Part shown: positions 1 through 8,905 of the stretch, piece after piece
Position numbering within the stretch: position 1 is the first letter of the stretch
How the letters are laid out: each line of letters starts with the position of its first letter
DNA from: Sphingomonas soli NBRC 100801
GTDB lineage: Bacteria > Pseudomonadota > Alphaproteobacteria > Sphingomonadales > Sphingomonadaceae
Assembly (NCBI RefSeq): GCF_001591025.1
Contig: NZ_BCTZ01000004.1
Location: forward strand, 186,001 to 250,000
DNA length: 64,000 nucleotides
Direction: 5' to 3'
Notes under the pieces: generated by a model
What the model saw: only the letters and a program-made list of their open reading frames with translations
Told to the model about the DNA's origin: nothing
Database searches by the model: none
Translations under genes and position numbers: made by a program

Positions 1-778
1 GGTTCATCAGTTCGCACAGGACCTTGGGTTCGTTGACCGCGCTGAACACGAACTTGGCGCCCACGGCAGCGCAGGCGAAGGGCAATCCCCAGCCCACCGC
101 GTGGAACATCGGCACGATCGGCAGGACGACCGACTGGGTAGAAAGATCAAACTCGGCGGGCTGCAATTCGGTGATCGCGTGGATCACGGTCGAGCGGTGG
201 GTATAGACGACGCCCTTGGGATTGCCGGTGGTGCCGCTGGTGTAGCAGAGCATGCAAGGATCGCGCTCGTCGCCCTCCACCCATGCATAGTTGCCGTCCT
301 CCTGCGCGAGCAGCGCCTCGAAGCTGTCGGGCCCGTCGCCATCGAAGCAGTAATAGTGTCGGATCGTCGTCCATTGCGGCTTCATTCGCTCGACGATCGG
401 CGCGAAGGCCTTGTCGTAGAACAGGATCCGGTCCTCGGCATGATTGCCGATAAAAGCGAGTTGATCATCGAAAAGGCGCGGATTGATCGTGTGGATCAGC
501 CCACCCATCCCGATCGCGCCATACCAGGCGACGAGATGGCGGCTATGGTTCATCGCGAGCGTGGCGACCCGGTCGCCCTTGCCAATCCCCAGCCGTTCCA
601 GCGCCTGCGCCAGCTTCCGTGCATCGCGGGATACGCCCGCCCAGGTGGTTCGCGTCTCGGTGCCATCCGCCCAGCGGCTGACGATCTCGCGTCCCCAGTG
701 CTCGCGAGCCGCATGATCGATCAGCCGTGGCACCCGAAGCTCGAAATCCTGCATCCCGCCCAGCATCAACCTCTCCAT
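1..778 (-). CDS. AMP-binding fatty-acyl-CoA ligase, N-terminal part
   Basis: The reading frame starts at the ATG at 778 and runs off the left edge of the window, so only about 259 N-terminal residues are visible. It carries the adenylation-family phosphate loop YTSGTTGNPKG near residues 183-193 and the downstream stretch VPMFHAVGWGLP, both typical of long- and medium-chain acyl-CoA synthetases of the ANL superfamily. These enzymes activate a carboxylic acid with ATP and load it on CoA in the cytoplasm. It is separated from the convergently oriented nothing on this side: the next gene upstream, dnaE, lies on the same strand 59 bases away. The substrate cannot be told from the N-terminal half. 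Confidence 0.9.
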   Translation of the reverse strand, partial: MERLMLGGMQDFELRVPRLIDHAAREHWGREIVSRWADGTETRTTWAGVSRDARKLAQALERLGIGKGDRVATLAMNHSRHLVAWYGAIGMGGLIHTINPRLFDDQLAFIGNHAEDRILFYDKAFAPIVERMKPQWTTIRHYYCFDGDGPDSFEALLAQEDGNYAWVEGDERDPCMLCYTSGTTGNPKGVVYTHRSTVIHAITELQPAEFDLSTQSVVLPIVPMFHAVGWGLPFACAAVGAKFVFSAVNEPKVLCELMN

Positions 779-837
779 ACCGATTTTTCGATAATCTAGC
801 CGCGTGGTGCGACGAGAGTCGAGAGGGTGCTATCGGC

Positions 838-3800
838 TCAGGCTACTGCGGCCAGTTGCTCGCGGTCGGCCGTTCTCAGGATGGCCAGGGTGATCCCCTG
901 AAGGTTTTCGATCTTCTGCGCCAGTTCGCCGTCGAGGCGAAAATCGCGGCCCAGGACGAGTTCAGCCTCGCCGTCGGAGATCGGCGCGCGCACGAAGATC
1001 TGGCCGCGCCCGCCACGCTGCTCGGAAACCATGCCGGCGAGAACCGGTAATGCCCTCGCGTCGTTGAGCGCGATTTCGAGCACCATCTGTGCGTTGTTCG
1101 CCAGGCTCTCGAACGGCTGGACGCGCCGGACGGTGACGCGCGGTGTGTCCTCGCCCGGGCGCTTGTCGAGTTCCACGGTCAGGATTGCGCAGCCCCCCGC
1201 GCGCGCGGCGTCCTCCAGGTCCTTGGCGACCAGTTCGTCGAAACAGGTGACCGGCGTCTGCGCACTGGTGTCGCTGATCGTCGCCATCAGATAGCGGTTG
1301 CCCCGCGCCGAAGTGCGCCACCGCGCATCCTCGATCAGCGCCGCGACGGCCGCTCCGATCCGCGCCCCTTCGGGTATCGGAATCTCGTTAAGGCTCCCGA
1401 TGAGCCGGGCGCCGTGGAGCTTGGCGAGATGCTCGTAGCGGTCGAGCGGGTGCGCCTCGAAATAATAGCCGAACGCTTCCTTCTCCGCGCTCGTCCGGTC
1501 GGCCATAGACCAATGAGCGCTCTTTGGCAGGGTGATGCCGCCGCCGGGATCGGATTCGCCAAACAGGCCGCCCTGCCCGCTGATCCGGCTTTCATGCGTG
1601 CGCTGCGCCACGGCCAGGATCGTCTCGGCGGCGGCAAACACGCCCGCGCGATTGTCCTCCACGCTGTCGAACGCTCCCGCCCCCGCCAGCGTTTCGACCT
1701 GGCGCTTGTTGAGGATGCGCGGATCGATCCGCTTCGCGAAATCGTCGAGCGACTTGAAGCGCCCCTTGGCCTCCCGCTCCTCGACCAGCAATTCCATCGC
1801 CCTTTCGCCGACGCCTTTCAAAGCGCCCAGCGCGTAGCGGACGGCATAGCCCTCCTGATGCTTCTCGACCGAGAAATCCGCCTGGCTGGCATTGATATCG
1901 GGCGGCAGGCACGCGACGCCGAGCCGCCGCATATCGTCCGCGAAGATCGCGAGCTTGTCGGTCTGATGGATGTCATACGCCATCGAAGCGGCGAAGAATT
2001 CGTGCGGGTAATGCGCCTTCAGCCAAGCCGTATGATAAGCGAGGAGCGCATAGGCCGCCGCGTGCGACTTGTTGAAGCCATAGCCCGCGAACTTGTCGAT
2101 CAAGTCGAACAGCTCATTTGCCTTGGCGGCTGGTATCTTGTTGTGCTCCGCGCAGCCCTTCACAAACGTCTCGCGCTGCGCGTCCATCTCCGCCTTGATC
2201 TTCTTGCCCATCGCGCGGCGAAGCATGTCCGCGCCGCCCAGCGTATAGCCCGCCAGGATCTGCGCGGCCTGCATCACCTGTTCCTGATAGACGAAGATCC
2301 CGTAGGTTTCCTTCAGGATGGGTTCGAGCAGGTCGTGCGGATAGACGATCTCCTCAGTGCCCTGCTTGCGGCGGCCGAAGCTGGGGATGTTGTCCATCGG
2401 GCCCGGACGGTAGAGCGAGACGAGCGCGATGATATCGCCGAAATTGGTGGGCCGCACCGCAGTCAGCGTGCGGCGCATGCCTTCGGATTCGAGCTGGAAC
2501 ACGCCAACCGTGTCGCCGCGCTGGAGCAGGTCATAGACTTCGGGATCATCCCAGCCGAGCGTATCGAGCTCGATATCGATGCCCCGATCGGTGAGCAACT
2601 CCACCGCGCGCTTGAGCACCGACAGCGTCTTGAGGCCGAGAAAGTCGAACTTCACCAGCCCCGCCGCCTCGACATATTTCATGTCGAACTGCGTCACCGG
2701 CATGTCAGAGCGCGGATCGCGGTAAAGCGGCACGAGCTGCGCCAGCGGCCGATCCCCGATCACCACGCCGGCGGCGTGCGTCGACGAGTGACGCGGCAAC
2801 CCTTCCAGCCGCATCGACAGGTCGATCAGATGGCGCACCCCCTGATCGTTCTTATACTCGGCATGAAACTCGCTGACGCCGTTCAGCGTGCGCTCCAGCG
2901 TCCACGGATCGGTCGGGTGGTTCGGGATCTGCTTGGCCAAGCGGTCGACCTGGCCATAGCTCATCTGCAGCACCCGCCCGACATCCTTGAGCACGGCGCG
3001 CGCCTTCATCGTACCGAAGGTGATGATCTGCGCGACGGTGTCGCGGCCATATTTCTGCTGAACGTAGCGGATTACCTCGCCGCGCCGGGTTTCGCAAAAA
3101 TCGATATCGAAGTCGGGCATCGAAACGCGTTCCGGATTGAGGAAGCGTTCGAACAGCAGGCCCAATTTCAAGGGATCGAGATCGGTGATGGTCAGCACCC
3201 ATGCGACCACCGAGCCGGCTCCCGAACCACGGCCCGGCCCCACCGGAATATCGTGCGCCTTCGCCCATTGGATAAAGTCGGCAACGATCAGGAAGTAGCC
3301 AGGGAAGCCCATCTGAATGATGACGTCGAGCTCGAACTCGAGCCGGTCCTCATAGGGCTTCCGCTCCTCGGCGCTGGTTATCCCTGCTTTAGCGAGGCGC
3401 GCATCGAGGCCCTGCCACGAAAGTTCGCGCAGCATCGCCGCCTCGCCTTCGCGGTCGCCCGCAAGGCTCGGCAGGATCGGCTTGCGCTTTGGCGCAGCGA
3501 ATGCGCAGCGCTGCGCGACCACCATGGTATTGGCGATTGCCTCTGGCAGATCCGCGAACAGCGATTTCATGTCGGTCGCCGACTTCATCCAGGCGTCGGG
3601 CGAGGAGCGCGGTCGATCGTCGCTGGCGATGTAAGACGAATTGGCGATGCAAAGCATCGCATCATGCGCCTCGTGAAAGCTCTGCTCCGCGAAGCTGCTT
3701 GGATTGGTCGCGACCAGCGGCAGATCGCGGGCATAGGCAAAGTCGAGCAATTTGGGCTCAGCGCGCCCCTCCACCTCGTCGAGTCGACGGACGATCTCGA

Positions 3801-4314
3801 TATAGAGCCGGTCGGGGAACAGCGCCTGAAGGGACTCCGCATAGGCTTCGGCCGCAACGTACTGCTGCTCGGCGTAGAGCCGCGCCAGCGCGCCTTCCGA
3901 TCCTGCGGTCAGGCAGATCAACCCATTGGTCCGCCCCTCCAGATCCGCGAAGGTTACGTGCGCGTCCTCCTCAATCGGGCGATCGAGATGCGCCATGGAG
4001 ACGAGATCGCACAGATTCTCGTACCCGGTCTGATCCTGCGCATAGAGCGCCAGCCAGTCGATCGGCGCGGTCACGCCATCGGGCATATTCGGGCGCCTGA
4101 CCGCCAGCAGCGTACCGATGACCGGTTGCACGCCGGCTTTCATGCAGGCTTCGGAAAAGGGCATCGCCGCATACAAGCCGTTGCGATCGGCCAGCGCCAC
4201 GGCGGGAAAGCCCAGCTCGCGCGCTCGCTTGGCGATCGCCTTTGGTTCGATCGCGCCTTCAAGCATGGTGAAACAGGAGAAAACCCGAAGCGGTACGAAT
4301 CCTGAGTGCGCCAT
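838..4314 (-). CDS. dnaE: DNA polymerase III alpha subunit
   Basis: At 1158 residues this is full length for the replicative DnaE1-type catalytic subunit of the polymerase III holoenzyme. The N-terminal PHP domain begins at FVPLRVFSCFTMLEGA. The polymerase core contains the motif VGPGRGSGAGSVVAW followed by PDFDIDFCE, which supplies the metal-binding aspartates, and GVFQLESEGMR. The C-terminal third contains the helix-hairpin-helix region and an OB fold (RGNRYLMATISD). The ATG at 4314 begins directly at the PHP domain. It appears to be transcribed alone or with the acyl-CoA ligase gene downstream. A 319-base intergenic region separates it from the divergent MraZ-like gene. Confidence 0.97.
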   Translation of the reverse strand: MAHSGFVPLRVFSCFTMLEGAIEPKAIAKRARELGFPAVALADRNGLYAAMPFSEACMKAGVQPVIGTLLAVRRPNMPDGVTAPIDWLALYAQDQTGYENLCDLVSMAHLDRPIEEDAHVTFADLEGRTNGLICLTAGSEGALARLYAEQQYVAAEAYAESLQALFPDRLYIEIVRRLDEVEGRAEPKLLDFAYARDLPLVATNPSSFAEQSFHEAHDAMLCIANSSYIASDDRPRSSPDAWMKSATDMKSLFADLPEAIANTMVVAQRCAFAAPKRKPILPSLAGDREGEAAMLRELSWQGLDARLAKAGITSAEERKPYEDRLEFELDVIIQMGFPGYFLIVADFIQWAKAHDIPVGPGRGSGAGSVVAWVLTITDLDPLKLGLLFERFLNPERVSMPDFDIDFCETRRGEVIRYVQQKYGRDTVAQIITFGTMKARAVLKDVGRVLQMSYGQVDRLAKQIPNHPTDPWTLERTLNGVSEFHAEYKNDQGVRHLIDLSMRLEGLPRHSSTHAAGVVIGDRPLAQLVPLYRDPRSDMPVTQFDMKYVEAAGLVKFDFLGLKTLSVLKRAVELLTDRGIDIELDTLGWDDPEVYDLLQRGDTVGVFQLESEGMRRTLTAVRPTNFGDIIALVSLYRPGPMDNIPSFGRRKQGTEEIVYPHDLLEPILKETYGIFVYQEQVMQAAQILAGYTLGGADMLRRAMGKKIKAEMDAQRETFVKGCAEHNKIPAAKANELFDLIDKFAGYGFNKSHAAAYALLAYHTAWLKAHYPHEFFAASMAYDIHQTDKLAIFADDMRRLGVACLPPDINASQADFSVEKHQEGYAVRYALGALKGVGERAMELLVEEREAKGRFKSLDDFAKRIDPRILNKRQVETLAGAGAFDSVEDNRAGVFAAAETILAVAQRTHESRISGQGGLFGESDPGGGITLPKSAHWSMADRTSAEKEAFGYYFEAHPLDRYEHLAKLHGARLIGSLNEIPIPEGARIGAAVAALIEDARWRTSARGNRYLMATISDTSAQTPVTCFDELVAKDLEDAARAGGCAILTVELDKRPGEDTPRVTVRRVQPFESLANNAQMVLEIALNDARALPVLAGMVSEQRGGRGQIFVRAPISDGEAELVLGRDFRLDGELAQKIENLQGITLAILRTADREQLAAVA

Positions 4315-4633
4315 CGGATCTAGCTACGTCCAAGCGTCCGCGAAGACCAGCGCGAGCGCCTACTTCATCCACAGGATTTGGAGAAAACCGTGCCGTTACG
4401 CCGCGTTGCCTAAGGGGTGCCCCTTAACGGCCTGTTTCGGAACGGAAGCGTCCGGAATAGCGACTCGCACAATAAATCGCAAAAACCAAAAAATGGTTAA
4501 TTCGTTTCGTCGATAAAACGGAACGGTTCATCGGAGGGCCAGATTCGGGCTGTAATATGGCACGAATAAGGCATCCATCCCGCAGCGATGCGTTCCGATG
4601 GATCAGCTGAGGGAAGTTTGAGTCGAGGCGCGT
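4315..4633. other. Intergenic region between dnaE and the MraZ-like gene
   Basis: This 319-base stretch between divergent genes must hold both promoters, but I cannot assign -35 and -10 boxes with confidence. It includes a perfect 7+2+7 palindrome at 4411-4426 (listed separately) and a locally AT-rich segment near 4470-4520. No convincing small gene was seen. Confidence 0.6.
4411..4426. promoter_or_regulatory. Perfect palindrome, possible operator
   Basis: TAAGGGG and CCCCTTA are separated by two bases. The site lies about 95 bases upstream of dnaE and 210 bases upstream of the MraZ-like gene. The two-base spacer is too short for a good RNA hairpin, so a dimeric protein binding site is more likely. 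No regulator can be named. Confidence 0.35.
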
Positions 4634-5110
4634 ATGAGTATCTATTATCTAGGGAGCGAGATTTGCGAAGTTGCGGCGGATGGCAGCGTAGCCATCCCTG
4701 CCTTTGTTAACGAAGCTATCGCAGACAAAGCCGCCGAAATCCTCGTCGCCAAGCACGAGTCCGAGGCTTGCCTGATCGGCTACGGGCGCGATCACCTTGC
4801 CCGGCTCGCCGAGCGCAACGAGCGTCGGCGCCTGGACGGCGAAGCGCGCGGCGAAAGCGCCGGCGCGCATTATCACCGGATGCGGCGCAGCTTTGCGCTA
4901 ACCGACCGGCTACCGCGAAATGCTACGCGGCTCACTCTGTCCGGCGCGATGCGCCATTTGGGCAGGATCGAGCGCCACGCGCTGTTCGTCGGCGCCGGCG
5001 ACAGCTTTGAAATCTGGAACCCCGCGATCGCAATGCAATGCGACGACGAACAATTCCGCGATCTGGCAGCCTTTCGTCTTGAGGCTCTGGGCGCGCAGGG
5101 AGTGCATTGA
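4634..5110 (+). CDS. MraZ-like protein, orphan and degenerate
   Basis: The 158-residue protein resembles MraZ, the AbrB-fold regulator that normally opens the division/cell-wall gene cluster. The N-terminal half aligns with the family pattern (VAADGSVAIPAFV against LDSKGRLSVPTRY) and the C-terminal half contains the very typical HALFVGAGDSFEIWNP. The DNA-contact motif DxxxR is damaged: the arginine of the first repeat is a serine, and in the second repeat the aspartate is missing though the arginine is kept. No mraW/rsmH or ftsL gene follows; instead a zinc-ribbon protein starts one base after the stop. The call is by family resemblance, and DNA binding is doubtful. Confidence 0.7.
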   Translation: MSIYYLGSEICEVAADGSVAIPAFVNEAIADKAAEILVAKHESEACLIGYGRDHLARLAERNERRRLDGEARGESAGAHYHRMRRSFALTDRLPRNATRLTLSGAMRHLGRIERHALFVGAGDSFEIWNPAIAMQCDDEQFRDLAAFRLEALGAQGVH

Positions 5111-5111
5111 G

Positions 5112-5537
5112 ATGACTATGCTTTGCGCCATCGCCGGGCACAGCGCCGGCACCACCCACCACCAGAACCAGGGCCTGGATTTCGCGATTTGCCACCGTTG
5201 CGGCTGCGATTTGATCCGGGCCGAGGGCGAAGACTGGACCGAAGTGCCCAAGGGCTTTCGTATCGTCTGGCGCGAATTCGGGCGAGCGGATGACGCGGCC
5301 TCCGTCGCGGCGAGGATGCAGCGCATGGTGCCGCCGGCCCGCCGCCGGGATCCGCGCAACGCCCGGCCGAAACCGCGCCGCGATCCGCGCGGCAAGCCTT
5401 TCAAGGGCGCGACCAGCATGATCGGCATGCTCGCAGGACTGCGCACGCTGATCGAAGGTGAAGAGAAGGCCGATACCCAGGCGATGGAGCCTAATGGCCA
5501 GTACGTGATCTGCCTGCCTTACGCGGGCAATCGTTAA
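5112..5537 (+). CDS. Small zinc-ribbon protein of unknown function
   Basis: The ATG at 5112 follows the stop of the MraZ-like gene after one base, which implies co-translation. The 141-residue product has a CHRCGC knuckle near residues 28-33 with nearby histidines (GHSAGTTHH), then a W-x-EVPKGFRIVW segment, a strongly basic middle (RRRDPRNARPKPRRDPRGK) and a short hydrophobic-amphipathic part. Sphingomonads often carry short orphan proteins in which a single CxxCG knuckle precedes a tryptophan segment. An open frame extends upstream through the preceding gene, but the tight junction favours the ATG used here. No role can be assigned. Confidence 0.7.
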   Translation: MTMLCAIAGHSAGTTHHQNQGLDFAICHRCGCDLIRAEGEDWTEVPKGFRIVWREFGRADDAASVAARMQRMVPPARRRDPRNARPKPRRDPRGKPFKGATSMIGMLAGLRTLIEGEEKADTQAMEPNGQYVICLPYAGNR

Positions 5538-5543
5538 GGGGGC

Positions 5544-5567
5544 GGCGTGCGTCTTGGCGCGCACGCC
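5544..5567 (+). terminator. Hairpin after the MraZ-like pair
   Basis: GGCGTGCG and CGCACGCC pair across an 8-base loop, starting 7 bases after the zinc-ribbon gene's stop. The following sequence (GTTCTC) is not a proper T run, so intrinsic termination is only possible, not clear. Confidence 0.4.
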
Positions 5568-5730
5568 GTTCTCACGCGCGGTGGTGGGGTGCCCTCCTCC
5601 CGCCCCACCACTTGCGCGTTATATCCAAGATGGAGGCAATGACGGCGGATTTACCGCACCCACCGGATCTGCCTTCCGTTCCGGAGCAAGTTCCGCTGGC
5701 ACCATCTGAGGTCAACGCCAGCCTGACCGG

Positions 5731-5910
5731 ATGCGCTATCTGCTCCTTGCGGCACTTCTCGCCACCGGCCCCGCGGTCAATCCATGCAGCGCGGGGCGCT
5801 CGGGATCGGGCTGCTGCCGTATCTGCACCAAGGGCAAGGCATGCGGCGATAGTTGTATCGCCCGGCACCTGACCTGCCGCAAACCGCCGGGGTGCGCGTG
5901 TGACGCGTAG
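5731..5910 (+). CDS. Cysteine-rich exported small protein
   Basis: This 59-residue frame starts with a short signal-peptide-like segment (MRYLLLAALLATGPAV). The mature part holds nine cysteines in about 40 residues, in the arrangement CCRICTKGKACGDSC, then a further cysteine, then KPPGCACDA at the end. The pattern C-C-x2-C-x5-C-x3-C with a final GCAC looks like a conserved extracytoplasmic cysteine-rich family that recurs in proteobacterial genomes as an uncharacterised protein. The even spacing and lysine-glycine turn argue against a chance frame. There is no strong ribosome-binding site (CTGACCGG precedes the ATG), so the start could be slightly different. Function unknown; metal binding or disulfide-stabilised structure are both possible. 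Confidence 0.65.
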   Translation: MRYLLLAALLATGPAVNPCSAGRSGSGCCRICTKGKACGDSCIARHLTCRKPPGCACDA

Positions 5911-6010
5911 GCTGTTGCTAAGGTCTTCCCCGTTACCTCGGACTTGTTCCGCGGCCCACCGGGCAACACGGTAGCCGCTTGAGCCTCTTGGCAGTCGCAT
6001 GCCGAGGGGT

Positions 6011-6036
6011 GGATCTCAAGACAAGCCCGGGATGAC
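6011..6036. repeat. Degenerate small palindromic repeat
   Basis: GGATCTCAAGACAAGCCCGG followed by GATGAC resembles the sphingomonad intergenic palindrome GGATCCCGGG...CCCGGGATGAC, but the left arm has decayed. It lies just downstream of the gpx stop codon. Confidence 0.45.
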
Positions 6037-6048
6037 GATTGTGCTTCT

Positions 6049-6525
6049 TTAAAGCAGCTTCGCGATATCCGCCTCGATCGCCTCGGGCTTGGTGGTCGGC
6101 GCGTAACGCCGGATGGTCTTGCCCGAGCGGTCCACCAGGAACTTGGTGAAGTTCCACTTGATCCCCTTTGATCCCAGCACCCCCGGCGCTTCCGTCTTGA
6201 GATGCTGGAACAACGGCGCCGCCTGCGGCCCATTTACGTCGATCTTGGGAAATACCGGGAAGGTCACGTCATAGGTGAGCGTGCAGAAGTTCGCGATCTC
6301 GGCAGCGTCGCCGGGTTCCTGCGCGCGGAACTGGTTGCACGGGAATGCCAGCACCGCGAATCCGCGATCCTTATACTTCCGGTACAGCGCCTCCAGTCCC
6401 TCATATTGCGGCGTGAACCCGCATTTGGAGGCGGTGTTGACGATCAGCAGCACCTGCCCCGCATAGGGCGAAAGGTCCGCCTCACCCGTGGCGGTGTTCA
6501 CGGGAATTTCGGTGATCCTAGTCAT
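6049..6525 (-). CDS. Glutathione peroxidase family protein
   Basis: The 158-residue protein is full length for the cysteine-type (non-selenium) glutathione/thioredoxin peroxidase family. The peroxidatic cysteine lies in [16 protein letters not shown] near residue 35, followed by FPCNQF, and the tetrad tryptophan lies in WNFTKFLVD near residues 125-133. The enzyme reduces hydroperoxides using thiols. There is no signal peptide, so it acts in the cytoplasm. Its ATG overlaps the stop codon of lolD by four bases (ATGA), so it is the last gene of the LolC/E-lolD-gpx operon. Confidence 0.93.
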   Translation of the reverse strand: MTRITEIPVNTATGEADLSPYAGQVLLIVNTASKCGFTPQYEGLEALYRKYKDRGFAVLAFPCNQFRAQEPGDAAEIANFCTLTYDVTFPVFPKIDVNGPQAAPLFQHLKTEAPGVLGSKGIKWNFTKFLVDRSGKTIRRYAPTTKPEAIEADIAKLL

Positions 6526-7196
6526 TCAAGGATCCCGTCATGCAGCCGCACCACGCGGTCCATCCGTTCAGCGAGGCGTTCGTTGTGCGTGGCGATCAAC
6601 GCTGCCGATCCCTCGCCCCGCACCAGATTCAGGAATTCGGCGAAAACCTTGTCCGCGGTTGCTTCGTCCAGATTGCCGGTGGGTTCGTCAGCGAGGACGA
6701 GTGCCGGGCGGTTGGCGAGCGCACGGGCGACCGCGACGCGCTGCTGCTCACCGCCGGAGAGTTGGTTCGGCCGATGCGTCAGGCGTCCGCCCAGCCCCAG
6801 CGTAGTAAGCAGATGCTCGGCGCGCTTGTCTGCATCCGCGTGGGTGGCGCCGTGGATCATCTGCGGCAGCACCACATTCTCGATCGCGTTGAAATCGGGA
6901 AGCAGATGGTGGAACTGATAGATGAAGCCCAGGCTGTCGCGCCGAACCTCGGTGCGGCCGGCATTGTCGAGCTGGGCCGCTTCCTTGCCGCCGATGCGGA
7001 TCGAGCCTTCGAAGCCGCCTTCGAGCAGACCGACCGCTTGCAGCAACGTCGATTTTCCCGAGCCGGAGGGGCCTAGCAGCGCGACGATTTCGCCCGCATG
7101 CACATCGAGTTCCACGCCGCGCAGGACGTGGAGGGTCGTCTCGCCCTGGGTGAAGCTGCGCTTGAGCGCGCGGGTCTGGAGGATCGGCTCACTCAT
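6522..7196 (-). CDS. lolD: Lipoprotein-releasing ABC transporter ATPase LolD
   Basis: The 224-residue ATPase shows Walker [12 protein letters not shown] near residues 42-52, the signature LSGGEQQR and Walker [13 protein letters not shown]. The insert and size match the LolD/MacB subfamily. With its permease it extracts lipoproteins from the outer face of the inner membrane and hands them to LolA. Its start overlaps the permease stop by eight bases and its stop overlaps gpx by four, so the three genes are translationally linked. Confidence 0.95.
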   Translation of the reverse strand: MSEPILQTRALKRSFTQGETTLHVLRGVELDVHAGEIVALLGPSGSGKSTLLQAVGLLEGGFEGSIRIGGKEAAQLDNAGRTEVRRDSLGFIYQFHHLLPDFNAIENVVLPQMIHGATHADADKRAEHLLTTLGLGGRLTHRPNQLSGGEQQRVAVARALANRPALVLADEPTGNLDEATADKVFAEFLNLVRGEGSAALIATHNERLAERMDRVVRLHDGILE

Positions 7197-8439
7197 AGCG
7201 GAGCACCTGCACCGGATCGGTGCTCGCGGCCTTCCACGCGGGGTATAGCGTCGCGAGGAAGCAGAAGAGCAAGGCCATCACGCAGATGCCGATCGTCTCG
7301 AACGGGTCGGTCTTTGCGGGGAGTTCGGTCAGGAAGCGCATCGACGGGTCCCAGATCTGCTGGCCGGTGACCAGGCCGATAAGCTGGACGACCTGCGCGC
7401 GGAATGTGATGAACAGGAAGCCGAGCGCCGCGCCTGCCGCCACGCCCACCGCGCCGATCGCGGTGCCGACGGTCACGAAGATCCGCATCAGCCCGCCGCG
7501 GGTCGCGCCCATCGTTCGCAGCACCGCGATGTCGCGCATCTTGGCGCGGACCAGCATGATCAGCGACGATACGATATTGAACGAAGCCACGACGAGAATG
7601 ATCGAAAGCACCACGAACGACACGATCCGATCGACCGCAAGAGCCTCGAACAGCTCGCGGTTCATCATGCGCCAATCAGTTATCTGCCCGCGGCTTCCCA
7701 CCTTGTCCACCAGCGGAGCAAGTATCCTACTGACCTTGTCGGGGTTGTTGGTATCGATCTCCACCATCGAGACTCCGTCCCCCAGCAGAAGCAGAGTCTG
7801 CGCGTCGGGAATCGGCATAATCACGAATATCTTGTCGAAATCGTAGATGCCCACCTCGAAGATCGCGGCCACCGTATATTGCACCACGCGCATATTGGTG
7901 CCGAAGGGCGTGGCGACGCCTTGCGGATTGATGATCGAGATCTTGCTACCGATCGTGGCCCCAAGCGATTCGGCGAGGCGGCTACCGATCGCGACCTGCT
8001 CCGCGCCATCCTTCAGGCTGGCGAGTGAGCCTAGCACTTCCTTGCCCTTAAGCGCCGGGTTGTTACGGATGTCTTCCACCCGCATCCCACGAACCTGCGC
8101 GAACTCGACGCGACCGTTGAAGCTGGCGAACAAGGGTTGCTCGATCAACGGCGTGGCATCCGTGACTCCCGGCGTGGCCTTCGCATCGGCTACCACCTGC
8201 TGCCAGTCGCGCAACTGGCCGCCATAGCCCTGCACCACGGCATGGCCATTCAACCCCGTGATCTTGTCGAACAGCTCGGCGCGGAAGCCGTTCATAACGC
8301 TCATTACGACGATGAGCGCAGCAACACCGAGCATAACCGCGACAAGGCTGAAGCCGGCGACCACGGCAATAAACGCCTCGCTGCGCCCGGGCAGCAGGTA
8401 GCGGCGGGCAATCATCCGCTCATAGCGCGAAATCAGCAT
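7189..8439 (-). CDS. Lipoprotein-releasing permease, LolC/LolE family
   Basis: The start chosen is the ATG at 8439 ([19 protein letters not shown]), because the 31 residues upstream of it do not resemble the family, which gives 416 residues, the usual length. One membrane helix near residues 22-48 is followed by a large periplasmic domain and three C-terminal helices in a FtsX-type arrangement. It forms the transmembrane part of the Lol complex with LolD. Only one permease is seen here, as is usual in alphaproteobacteria, where it probably forms a homodimer. Confidence 0.94.
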   Translation of the reverse strand: MLISRYERMIARRYLLPGRSEAFIAVVAGFSLVAVMLGVAALIVVMSVMNGFRAELFDKITGLNGHAVVQGYGGQLRDWQQVVADAKATPGVTDATPLIEQPLFASFNGRVEFAQVRGMRVEDIRNNPALKGKEVLGSLASLKDGAEQVAIGSRLAESLGATIGSKISIINPQGVATPFGTNMRVVQYTVAAIFEVGIYDFDKIFVIMPIPDAQTLLLLGDGVSMVEIDTNNPDKVSRILAPLVDKVGSRGQITDWRMMNRELFEALAVDRIVSFVVLSIILVVASFNIVSSLIMLVRAKMRDIAVLRTMGATRGGLMRIFVTVGTAIGAVGVAAGAALGFLFITFRAQVVQLIGLVTGQQIWDPSMRFLTELPAKTDPFETIGICVMALLFCFLATLYPAWKAASTDPVQVLRYE

Positions 8440-8674
8440 CGGTTTTCCGGAGCGGATATGGTCATCAGAACACGGCTCTAGGGCAGGTTCGCGGGAGCTG
8501 GCAATGCGCCGCAGCCAATTCCCATCGTGCATAGGTATGTTGCGGAATCGACACAGGGTGACGTCAAACTGTCGCCCGCCGCTCCAAAGCCGGTGACAAA
8601 CCCGGCTCTCGCTCGTAGCAAACCCTTGTCGAAACGCAGGCAGTAATGGCCGTGGTTCGGGGAGGGCTTAGTCC

Positions 8675-8696
8675 CGCTCGTTGGCAAGAACGAGCG
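8675..8696. repeat. Perfect 8-base-pair hairpin
   Basis: CGCTCGTT and AACGAGCG pair across a 6-base loop (GGCAAG). No T run follows on either strand, so this is noted only as structure within the intergenic region. Confidence 0.4.
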
Positions 8697-8744
8697 TGTG
8701 GGCGAGGCCTGACAAAGGGGGCTGACGCGCAATCGTCACGCAGG

Positions 8745-8770
8745 CGGCCGGGCTGGAAACAGTCCGGCCG
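8745..8770. repeat. Strong GC-rich hairpin with GAAA loop
   Basis: CGGCCGGGCTG and CAGTCCGGCCG pair over 11 positions (one G-T) around a GAAA tetraloop, a very stable form in RNA read from the plus strand. TTTC follows on the plus strand. It could be a terminator element or part of a small RNA. Confidence 0.45.
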
Positions 8771-8832
8771 TTTCGCATTCTGCCTCCCGGCGCCACCACC
8801 CTTGCGACGAAGGCCCCGGGGCGATGGGAATA

Positions 8833-8863
8833 GGGAGGAGGATGCGCGCAGCTTCCTCCTCCC
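8833..8863 (-). terminator. Probable terminator of the TonB receptor gene
   Basis: A perfect 10-base stem (GGGAGGAGGA with TCCTCCTCCC) starts 43 bases past the receptor stop codon. On the minus strand it is followed by TATTCCC, so the T run is weak. Confidence 0.5.
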
Positions 8864-8905
8864 TCCAGCGCCGCCCGGCCATGGCACGGCACCAGCTCGA
8901 AACGA

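Larger units (their letters stand above)
8440..8905. other. Structured intergenic region without a convincing gene
   Basis: This 466-base gap separates the TonB receptor gene from the lol operon, all on the minus strand. It holds three strong inverted repeats (8675-8696, 8745-8770, 8833-8863). The open frames in it read as low-complexity arginine- and proline-rich strings and are not credible proteins. Confidence 0.6.

Noticed and set aside
1414-4305. A 963-codon open frame opposite dnaE
   Set aside because: It is an exact antisense shadow caused by high GC; the translation has no family features while dnaE is full length.
5612-5872. An 86-codon frame upstream of and overlapping the cysteine-rich gene
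   Set aside because: No ribosome-binding site and no conserved pattern; the cysteine-rich frame in another phase explains the region better.
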